Below are positions 7,021 through 13,069 of a DNA stretch of 13,069 nucleotides, in pieces. Numbering within the stretch: position 1 is the stretch's first letter; the number at the start of each line of letters is the position of its first letter. Source of the DNA: an uncultured Prevotella sp. (GTDB lineage: Bacteria > Bacteroidota > Bacteroidia > Bacteroidales > Bacteroidaceae); the NCBI GenBank assembly GCA_900546575.1, contig URDM01000080.1, positions 1 through 13,069 on the forward strand. Reading direction: 5' to 3'. Both the position numbers and the translations under genes were made by a program. A model generated the notes under the pieces. The model made no database searches, was not told where the DNA came from, and worked only from the letters and a program-made list of their open reading frames with translations.

Positions 7021-7079
7021 AGGGGTGTCAAAACTCAAAACAGCACTCCACGAATGGGCAGAAGCACATAGAGGGTGTG
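7021..7079. repeat. Eroded outer module of the nested repeat
   Basis: GGGGTGTCAAAACTCAAAAC followed by AGCACTCC, GGGCAGAAGCACATAG and GAGGGTGTGC is a degenerate form of the module seen intact at 12905-12954. It directly abuts the nested palindrome that begins at 7080. Nothing else is seen between the sulfatase stop and 7021. Confidence 0.5.
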
Positions 7080-7356
7080 CAAAAGTCAATTATGCGGGCT
7101 GAAAGCCCAATAAGCACATAGCCCAGGGCAGCGCCCTGGGGATATGAATTGATAAAAAGCAAACGCCCTGTAAGGGCAAAAGCGTTAATAATCAATGCTT
7201 TTGCCCTTACAGGGCGTTTTGTTATTTGGGGCACTTTTTACCCAGGGTGTTGCCCTGGGCTATGTGCTTCTGCCCCTTCTGGGGCGTGCTGCCTTGAATT
7301 TTGTTGCTCTCTGGCTATGTGCTTATTGGGCTTTCAGCCCGTATAATTGTCTTTTG
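7080..7356. repeat. Nested modular palindrome (277 bp) between convergent genes
   Basis: The outer arms 7080-7122 and 7314-7356 are inverted copies agreeing at 41 of 43 positions. Inside them are GCCCAGGGC/GCCCTGGG hairpin modules at about 7121-7141 and 7241-7260. At the centre are perfect 23-base arms, 7161-7183 and 7197-7219, around a 13-base loop. One extra module (7259-7293, containing GCCCCTTCTGGGGC) is present only on the right side. The central hairpin could end transcription from both the sulfatase and the gltD-like gene. Short reading frames here repeat the same peptide on both strands because of the palindrome, so they are not genes. Confidence 0.85.
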
Positions 7357-7370
7357 TAATGCCCTGGGCG

Positions 7371-8702
7371 TTACTCTTCGCCTTTGATAGCCTCAAGAAG
7401 CTTCACTGCATCGACATACTGTGCAATGCCTTCAGCCACCATCTTGGCGTCGCGCATGGCAAGAACCACTGTTGAAGGACGGTTGACAACGTCGCCACCG
7501 GCAAACACTCCCTGGCGTGTAGTCATACCGTAAGGCTTCTCACGTGTAATGACGTATCCGCGGTCGTCAACGTCTATGCCCTTGGTAGTAGAAACGATGC
7601 GGCTGGCAGGAGCCGAACCAAGAGCCATAAGTACGTAGTCGGCCTTCTCGACACGGCGGTTGCCCTCCTTGTCTTCAATCACTACCTCAGTCATCTTGCC
7701 CTCATCGTTGCTGTGAATCTCAACGATGTTCGACTCCCAGATGAATCCTACGCCTTCCTTTACGGCATCGTCATACTCCGAACGCAATGCGCTCATCTCG
7801 TTGATGGTGCGGCGATAGACTACGTTTACGCTCTCTGCACCCATACGTATGGCTGTACGTGCAGCGTCCATGGCGGTGTTTCCACAGCCGATAACGAAGC
7901 AGCGGTCGCCTTTCTCGATAACAACCTCCTTGCGTTCGAGGTTACCCTCGTTGTACAGACTTACACGGCGCAGGAACCAAATGGCCTGACGTACGCCTTT
8001 GATGTCGCCTCCCGGTATCTGAAGTTTCTGCGGACGGCCCGTACCTGTACCCATAAATATAGCGTCAAAGCCTTGGGCGAAGAGGTCATCAACGGTATAA
8101 TCCTTGCCGATAGTAGTGTTGCAATGGATGATAACACCCAGTTCCTCCATCTTCTTAATCTCTCGGCGCACAATATCCTTAGGCAAACGATACTCAGGAA
8201 TACCAAACATGAGCACGCCACCGGGTTCCGGTTCCATCTCGAAAATCTCCACATTGAATCCCTGACGTGAAAGATCGCCGGCGATAGTGAGTCCGGCAGG
8301 ACCCGAACCGATTACAGCCACACGTCCGCGAGTCTTCGGTTGCAGCTTCTCACGAATCAGTCCCATGTTGCCGTCGAAGTCGGCGAGGAAGCGTTCGAGC
8401 TTGCCTACGTGTATGCCCTGGCCCTTCTTGCCGAGCACGCAGTGTCCTTCGCACTGCTTCTCGTGCGGGCAAACGCGTCCGCACACAGCCGGCAGATTAC
8501 TCTTTTCGTTAATGATGTGCATGGCATTGCCGAAGTTTCCCATCGACAACTCGTGAATCCAGTCGGGTATGTCATGGCTTATTGGGCATCCCTTCTTGCA
8601 CTGTGGTATCTTGCAGTGCAGACAACGCTTGGCTTCTTCGATAGCTTCGTGCATAGTATATCCCTCGTTAACCTCTTTGAATAACTTCTTTTCCTGTTCC
8701 AT
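7371..8702 (-). CDS. gltD: GltD-like NADPH-dependent FAD/Fe-S oxidoreductase (glutamate synthase small-subunit type)
   Basis: Cytoplasmic flavoprotein of the glutamate synthase beta-subunit family, which passes electrons from NAD(P)H through FAD and Fe-S clusters to a partner. With the start at the ATG at 8702 (MEQEKKL) it is 443 aa. Two groups of four cysteines, C27/C30/C35/C39 and C74/C78/C83/C87, form the N-terminal Fe-S domain. VAVIGSGPAG (128-137) is the FAD Rossmann motif, FVIGCGNTAMDAAR (269-282) the NADPH motif, and GVFAGGDVV near the C-terminus the second FAD contact. A longer start at 8750 would leave almost no leader after the TAACTTTG box at 8764-8771, so 8702 is preferred. No large subunit (gltB) or NfnA-type partner lies next to it. 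It could be GltD working with a distant gltB, an NfnB/SudA-like subunit, or a stand-alone oxidoreductase. The family is certain; the gltD symbol is provisional. Confidence 0.85.
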   Translation of the reverse strand: MEQEKKLFKEVNEGYTMHEAIEEAKRCLHCKIPQCKKGCPISHDIPDWIHELSMGNFGNAMHIINEKSNLPAVCGRVCPHEKQCEGHCVLGKKGQGIHVGKLERFLADFDGNMGLIREKLQPKTRGRVAVIGSGPAGLTIAGDLSRQGFNVEIFEMEPEPGGVLMFGIPEYRLPKDIVRREIKKMEELGVIIHCNTTIGKDYTVDDLFAQGFDAIFMGTGTGRPQKLQIPGGDIKGVRQAIWFLRRVSLYNEGNLERKEVVIEKGDRCFVIGCGNTAMDAARTAIRMGAESVNVVYRRTINEMSALRSEYDDAVKEGVGFIWESNIVEIHSNDEGKMTEVVIEDKEGNRRVEKADYVLMALGSAPASRIVSTTKGIDVDDRGYVITREKPYGMTTRQGVFAGGDVVNRPSTVVLAMRDAKMVAEGIAQYVDAVKLLEAIKGEE

Positions 8703-8763
8703 TTTATTGTTAGCTTTTAGTTTTGTTGAATGGTTCCATTGGGTTTCCAAACATGTTTTGCTG

Positions 8764-8771
8764 CAAAGTTA
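8764..8771 (-). promoter_or_regulatory. -7 box of the gltD-like gene
   Basis: On the minus strand TAACTTTG (8771 to 8764) fits the Bacteroidales -7 consensus. TTTG sequences lie 14 and 24 bases upstream, neither at the usual 19-21, so the -33 element is uncertain. The predicted leader to the ATG at 8702 is about 55 bases. Confidence 0.45.
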
Positions 8772-8800
8772 GGCTTTTTTCACTACAAATTGCTGCAAAA

Positions 8801-8820
8801 ATGTACACTTATTTGTACAT
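8801..8820. promoter_or_regulatory. Dyad between the divergent gltD-like and GH31 promoters
   Basis: ATGTACA and TGTACAT, 7 bases each, are separated by 6 bases. The site is about 30 bases upstream of the gltD-like -7 box and about 80 bases upstream of the GH31 -7 box, a position suited to a regulator binding site. No known regulator can be named. Confidence 0.3.
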
Positions 8821-8898
8821 ATTATGAATATTGGAAGATATATAAGTTAAATATGTTAAAACCTAAGTTGTCGCACGCACATACATTATTATTTTAAG

Positions 8899-8906
8899 TA
8901 CTTTTG
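8899..8906 (+). promoter_or_regulatory. -7 box of the GH31 gene
   Basis: TACTTTTG fits TAnnTTTG. It lies 72 bases before the ATG at 8979 and directly abuts the 22-bp leader repeats. No convincing TTTG is found at the -33 position. Confidence 0.4.
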
Positions 8907-8907
8907 T

Positions 8908-8973
8908 ACAATCTGATATTAATAATTATAAAATCAGACATCAATAAAAATAAAATCAGACATCACTAAAACA
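8908..8973 (+). repeat. Three 22-bp tandem repeats in the GH31 leader
   Basis: Units are 8908-8929, 8930-8951 and 8952-8973. Units 2 and 3 agree at 19 of 22 bases and share AAAATCAGACATCA; units 1 and 2 agree at about 16 of 22. They begin one base after the putative -7 box and end five bases before the start codon, so they would make up almost the whole 5' leader. Confidence 0.6.
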
Positions 8974-8978
8974 ACTAT

Positions 8979-11900
8979 ATGCATACAGACAACAAATTAA
9001 AGCAACCGCGGCAGGCAGCGATTGCTTTGGCAATGCCGCTCGCTCTGGCAGGAATGACACTCATGCCACAGGGCATCAACGCCATTCCACTGCGTTCCGG
9101 ACTTGTGATTGAACAGCCGACCAAACAGTCTGACGAGACGTTTGCAGTAAAGAACGTGGCGCAGATCAATCCGCACACAATCGAGATCAACTACACCGAC
9201 GGCCGACAGATGACCCTCGACTTCTATGGCGACAACATTTTCCGGATGTTTCGCGATGATAAGGGTGGGGTAGTACGCGACCCTCTGGCTACACCTCCGG
9301 CAAAGATACTTGTCGAATCGGCACGTCGCAAGACCGGAAACCTTAGCGCTATCGACGTAGACGGAACTCTGCAGATAACCACACCTGCCGTAAGTGTCAA
9401 CATCGACAAGCATACAGGCAACATGAACATTGTCGACTTGCGTACAGGCAAGACCGTTATCGAGAACCTCACACCAGCCAAAATAGACAACGGAAGCACA
9501 TCGGTCACCATGCGTTCGCATGATGGCGAGTACTTTTATGGAGGTGGAGTGCAGAACGGTCGTTTCTCGCATCGTGGCGAGAGTATTGCCATTGAGAACA
9601 CCAACAGCTGGGTTGACGGTGGCGTAGCGTCGCCCACACCGTTCTACTGGAGTACGGGCGGATATGGAGTGATGTGGAATACGTTCCGTCCGGGACGTTA
9701 CGACTTCGGTCACGACACTCCGGGCGAAGTGCGTCTGCAGCACTCTGAGGGCTATCTCGACATGTTTGTAATGCTTGACGCGACTCCCGTACAGTTGCTC
9801 AACGACTTCTATCAGCTCACTGGCAACCCCGTTCTGATGCCGAAGTTCGGTTTTTATGAGGGCCATCTGAATGCCTACAACCGCGATTATTGGAAGGAAG
9901 ACAAGAACGGAGCGATGGTTTTCGAGGATGGCAAGATGTATAAGGAGAGCCAGAAGGACAATGGCGGAACCAAGGAGAGCCTGAACGGCGAGAAGAACAA
10001 CTATCAGTTCTCGGCACGTGCAGCCATCGACCGCTACGTCAACAACGATATGCCGCTGGGATGGTTCCTCCCCAACGACGGATATGGAGCCGGTTACGGA
10101 CAGACCGGTACTCTCGACGGCAACATAGACAACCTGCGTCAGTTTGGCGACTATGCCCGTTCGAAGGGTGTGGAGATTGGTTTGTGGACGCAAAGCGACC
10201 TTCATCCCAAGGCAGGAATAGAACCGCTGTTGCAGCGCGACATCGTTAAGGAGGTGCGCGACGCTGGAGTGAGAGTGCTGAAGACCGACGTTGCATGGGT
10301 AGGCTACGGCTATTCGTTCGGATTGAACGGTGTTTCCGATGTGGCTCAGGTCATGCCATACTACGGATCGGACGCGCGTCCGTTCATCATTACGCTCGAC
10401 GGATGGGCAGGAACACAACGTTACGCCACCGTATGGAGCGGCGACCAGACCGGAGGCGACTGGGAATACATACGTTTCCACATCCCGACATTCATAGGTT
10501 CGGGCTTGTCGGGTCAGCCAAACATCACGAGCGACATGGACGGAATATTCGGAGGCAAGAACGTTCCGGTGAATGTGCGCGAGTTCCAGTGGAAGACCTT
10601 CACACCGATGCAGCTCAACATGGACGGTTGGGGAGCCAATCCCAAGTATCCGCACATACTCGGCGAGCCGGCTGCAAGCATCAATCGCTCATATCTGAAG
10701 CTTAAGTCGATGCTCATGCCGTACACCTATACCATAGCCCACGAAGCCATCGACGGCAAGCCGATGATACGTGCCATGTTCCTCGACTACCCCAACGACT
10801 ACACCCACGGCACCAAGACCGAATACCAGTTTATGTACGGTCCGTCGATGCTCATAGCTCCTATATACCGTGAGACACGTGCCGACAAGGACGGCAACGA
10901 CATACGCAACGGCATATATCTGCCCGAAGGCACATGGATGGACTACTGGAACGGCGACGCATACGAGGGCGGACGCATCGTCAACGAGTATCAGGCACCG
11001 CTCTGGAAGATTCCGGTATTCGTCAAGGCTGACGCCATCATTCCGATGACCAATCCCAACAACAACCCGTCGCAGATACGTCAGGACTACCGTGCTTACG
11101 AAATCTACGCTTCTGCTAACGGAACTTCAGCCTTCAAGGAGTATGACGACGACGGCAACACGACCCAGTATCTGCATGGCAACGGCGTGACTACCGACGT
11201 AAGCGTATGCACCGACGGCAAGGGACGTATGCGTGTAGACATCCAACCGGCTCAGGGTACGTACGACGGATATGAAGCCGAGAAGTTCACCGAGCTGCGC
11301 GTCAATGTGACACGTGCTCCGAAGAAGGTGACGGCAAAGGTTGGTAAGACCACCGTCAAGCTCACACAGGTGCAGACACTCGCTGAATTTGAGAAGGGCG
11401 ACAACGTATACTTCTACGATGCCGAGCCCAACCTCAACCGCTTCTCTACCCCCGGCACCGATGCAGCAAAGGTTGTGATAAAGAAGAATGCGCAACTGCT
11501 CGTCAAGATACAGAAGACCAACGTCAGCGACAACGCAATAGCTGTGGCTATAGACGGATTCGAATTCAACACAGCCGGACGTATGCTCACACACAGCGGA
11601 GCTCTCACGGCTCCCGAAGCACAGATTACTGAGGCAGGATGTGGCGTGTTCGACCTGACTCCTTCGTGGAAATCACAGCCCAATGCCGACTATTACGAGA
11701 TAGAATACGACGGCATGCTGTATTCTACCATTCACGGAACGCAGTTCAGCATCGACCAGCTTCAGCCCGAGACCGAGTACAGCATGAAGGTGCGCGCAGT
11801 CAACCGCGACGGAGCATCCGACTGGACAACGGTCAAGGGAAAGACCCTTAACAATCCGCTTGAGTTTGCCATCAAGGGCATAAAGGCACAGACATCGTTC

Positions 11901-12881
11901 CAAGACCAGCCCGGACAGAAAGTTTCAAAGCTCTTCGACTTCGACAAGAAGACCTCATGGCACTCACAGTGGGGCAAGGGCGAGGCTATTCCGGGCGATG
12001 TGACAATCGACCTGCGTTCGGTCAACAAGCTCGACCGTATGGAATACATTCCGCGTGAGGATGCCGGCAACGGAACAATCATGGAAGGCACCATCTCTTA
12101 TAGTATGGATCGCCAGAAGTGGTCGACACCGGTTCCGTTCGTATGGAAGGCCGACAACACCACCAAGACATTCACGTTCGAAGGCAATCCGGAGGCTCGT
12201 TACGTTCAGATGCACCTGACCAAGGCCGTGGGCAACTTCGCTTCGGGTCGTGCCATGTATATATATAAGGTGGCAGGAAGCCAGAGCGTGCTGCAGGGCG
12301 ACATCAATCACGACAACCGTATCGACGAGAACGACCTCACCTCGTATATGAACTACACCGGACTAAGACGTGGCGACAGCGACTTCGACTATGTAAGTGC
12401 TGGCGACATCAACCAGAACGGACTCATCGACGCATACGACATATCGTGCGTGTCGAACGAACTCGACGGCGGAGTATATCCCAAGAACGACCATTGTTCG
12501 GGTTCGCTCGTGCTCACACCGAGCCGCACCACATTCGCCGCTGGCGACGTTATAGAGCTGAAGGTGCAGGGCAAGGCGCTCCATTGGGTCAACGCTCTGA
12601 GCTTCGCATTGCCTTACAACACCGACGAACTGGAATATGCAGGCATCGAACTGCTCAACATGAAGGAGCTTGTCAACTTGACTTACGACCGTCTGCATAC
12701 CAACGGACAGAAGGAACTGCTGCCTACATTCGTCAACCGTGGCAACAACTTCCTGCTCGAAGAGGGCGACAGCGACCTCTTCGTGCTCAAGTTCAAGGCC
12801 AAGAAGGCTGGCAAGTTCACACTGAAGATGAAGGACGGCATGCTCGTCGACCGTAATCTCGGCACGACTCTGCTGAAGTGA
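8979..12881 (+). CDS. Secreted multi-domain GH31 glycosidase (candidate alpha-N-acetylgalactosaminidase)
   Basis: 1300 aa. The signal peptide has a long N-region and a hydrophobic core at about 12-30, with likely cleavage after INA (35). An N-terminal beta-sandwich (about 55-270) precedes a GH31 (beta/alpha)8 barrel (about 285-600). The nucleophile is D437 in VLKTDVAWVG and the likely acid/base is D489 in WSGDQ. Beta domains follow (about 610-850), then FN3 (about 876-957), an F5/8 type C/CBM32-like module (about 960-1100), a dockerin-like module with two Ca loops (GDINHDNRIDENDL 1107-1120, GDINQNGLIDAYDI 1142-1155), and a cohesin-like beta-sandwich (about 1175-1295). Retaining GH31 enzymes cleave alpha-linked sugars. 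The D437/D489 spacing and accessory modules recall the GH31 alpha-GalNAcases that act on mucin-type O-glycans (inferred; alpha-glucosidase or alpha-galactosidase remain possible). There is no lipobox and no recognisable T9SS sorting domain. It is transcribed alone and divergently from the gltD-like gene. No damage or frameshift is seen. Confidence 0.9.
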   Translation: MHTDNKLKQPRQAAIALAMPLALAGMTLMPQGINAIPLRSGLVIEQPTKQSDETFAVKNVAQINPHTIEINYTDGRQMTLDFYGDNIFRMFRDDKGGVVRDPLATPPAKILVESARRKTGNLSAIDVDGTLQITTPAVSVNIDKHTGNMNIVDLRTGKTVIENLTPAKIDNGSTSVTMRSHDGEYFYGGGVQNGRFSHRGESIAIENTNSWVDGGVASPTPFYWSTGGYGVMWNTFRPGRYDFGHDTPGEVRLQHSEGYLDMFVMLDATPVQLLNDFYQLTGNPVLMPKFGFYEGHLNAYNRDYWKEDKNGAMVFEDGKMYKESQKDNGGTKESLNGEKNNYQFSARAAIDRYVNNDMPLGWFLPNDGYGAGYGQTGTLDGNIDNLRQFGDYARSKGVEIGLWTQSDLHPKAGIEPLLQRDIVKEVRDAGVRVLKTDVAWVGYGYSFGLNGVSDVAQVMPYYGSDARPFIITLDGWAGTQRYATVWSGDQTGGDWEYIRFHIPTFIGSGLSGQPNITSDMDGIFGGKNVPVNVREFQWKTFTPMQLNMDGWGANPKYPHILGEPAASINRSYLKLKSMLMPYTYTIAHEAIDGKPMIRAMFLDYPNDYTHGTKTEYQFMYGPSMLIAPIYRETRADKDGNDIRNGIYLPEGTWMDYWNGDAYEGGRIVNEYQAPLWKIPVFVKADAIIPMTNPNNNPSQIRQDYRAYEIYASANGTSAFKEYDDDGNTTQYLHGNGVTTDVSVCTDGKGRMRVDIQPAQGTYDGYEAEKFTELRVNVTRAPKKVTAKVGKTTVKLTQVQTLAEFEKGDNVYFYDAEPNLNRFSTPGTDAAKVVIKKNAQLLVKIQKTNVSDNAIAVAIDGFEFNTAGRMLTHSGALTAPEAQITEAGCGVFDLTPSWKSQPNADYYEIEYDGMLYSTIHGTQFSIDQLQPETEYSMKVRAVNRDGASDWTTVKGKTLNNPLEFAIKGIKAQTSFQDQPGQKVSKLFDFDKKTSWHSQWGKGEAIPGDVTIDLRSVNKLDRMEYIPREDAGNGTIMEGTISYSMDRQKWSTPVPFVWKADNTTKTFTFEGNPEARYVQMHLTKAVGNFASGRAMYIYKVAGSQSVLQGDINHDNRIDENDLTSYMNYTGLRRGDSDFDYVSAGDINQNGLIDAYDISCVSNELDGGVYPKNDHCSGSLVLTPSRTTFAAGDVIELKVQGKALHWVNALSFALPYNTDELEYAGIELLNMKELVNLTYDRLHTNGQKELLPTFVNRGNNFLLEEGDSDLFVLKFKAKKAGKFTLKMKDGMLVDRNLGTTLLK

Positions 12882-12904
12882 TAGAACCAAAATGTTAGAA
12901 TGAG

Positions 12905-13069
12905 GTAAAGTCAAAAGTCAAAGCAGCACGCCCCGAAGGGGCAGAAGCACATAGCCCAGGGCACCGCCCTAGGGTAAAAGTATCACAAATACCAATGCGC
13001 CCTGTAAGGGCAAAAGCGTTAATTATCAATGCTTTTGCCCTTGCAGGGCGTTTTGCTTTTATCAATCCG
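12905..13069. repeat. Second copy of the modular palindromic repeat, cut by the window end
   Basis: It contains, in order, AAAGTCAAAAGTCAAAGCAG, a GCCCCGAAGGGGC module (about 12929-12942) with GAAGCACATAGC, an imperfect GCCCAGGGC/GCCCTAGGG hairpin (12954-12974), and the central palindrome with 20-base arms at 12998-13017 and 13031-13050 around a 13-base loop. The single arm difference (T13005 against G13043) is a G-U pair in RNA. TTTTGCTTTT follows the right arm, so it probably also terminates the GH31 transcript. If the copy is complete, inverted outer modules should continue beyond 13069. Confidence 0.75.

Noticed and set aside
5404..7089. 561-codon open frame on the minus strand
   Set aside because: It lies opposite the sulfatase gene, whose catalytic motifs are intact. 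The antisense product is rich in His, Cys and Arg, has no recognisable domain and is explained by codon bias of the real gene.
7028..7346. Two short open frames encoding an identical RPVRAKALIINAFALTG peptide on opposite strands
   Set aside because: They are produced by the perfect central palindrome read in both directions. This is a repeat, not a duplicated gene.
8997..10655. 552-codon open frame on the minus strand
   Set aside because: It is antisense to the GH31 gene, has no domain, and its composition is that of a reverse-frame shadow.

Overview
The window reads as a chromosome segment from a member of the order Bacteroidales, probably Prevotella-like and gut-associated. Several candidate promoters carry the TAnnTTTG -7 box of the Bacteroidetes primary sigma factor. 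Start codons lack Shine-Dalgarno sequences. Coding DNA is fairly GC-rich, while the spacers are AT-rich and full of palindromic repeats. The gene content (periplasmic sulfatase, DUF2264 protein, multi-domain GH31 enzyme, NhaC antiporter, stand-alone GltD-type protein) fits a glycan-degrading gut commensal. Genus is an inference only.

Layout: 1-370 holds hairpins and a long inverted repeat but no gene. 371-1702 (-) encodes an unrecognised acidic protein of 443 aa. 1703-2339 is a divergent intergenic region with two promoters, a 167-bp mobile-looking palindromic element and a 22-bp tandem array. 2340-3803 (+) is an NhaC-family antiporter. A second 168-bp copy of the same element follows directly. 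4095-5342 and 5434-6993 (+) are a DUF2264 protein and a formylglycine-type sulfatase, probably one operon. 6994-7370 is a nested palindromic repeat between convergent genes. 7371-8702 (-) is a GltD-like flavoprotein. 8703-8978 is a divergent promoter region. 8979-12881 (+) is a 1300-aa secreted GH31 glycosidase with FN3, CBM32-like, dockerin-like and cohesin-like modules. 12897-13069 starts another copy of the modular palindromic repeat.

The DUF2264 protein, sulfatase and GH31 enzyme all carry export signals and are plausibly used together on a sulfated host or dietary glycan. Desulfation by the sulfatase could expose sugars, and the GH31 enzyme resembles those that remove alpha-linked sugars, possibly alpha-GalNAc from mucin. 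No SusC/SusD pair or glycan sensor is present in the window, so this is not a complete polysaccharide utilisation locus. NhaC and GltD-like are housekeeping-type functions.

The most notable non-genic signal is a pair of about 167-bp elements flanking nhaC. They have TTTCGCAAG-type inverted termini and 9-bp flanking direct repeats, exact for one copy and 7/9 for the other. They look like a MITE (non-autonomous transposable element) family. Other repeats are a 22-bp palindromic tandem array in the nhaC leader, a three-unit 22-bp repeat in the GH31 leader, a long hairpin whose arm differences are all G-U compatible, and a modular REP-like family present as two copies plus fragments.
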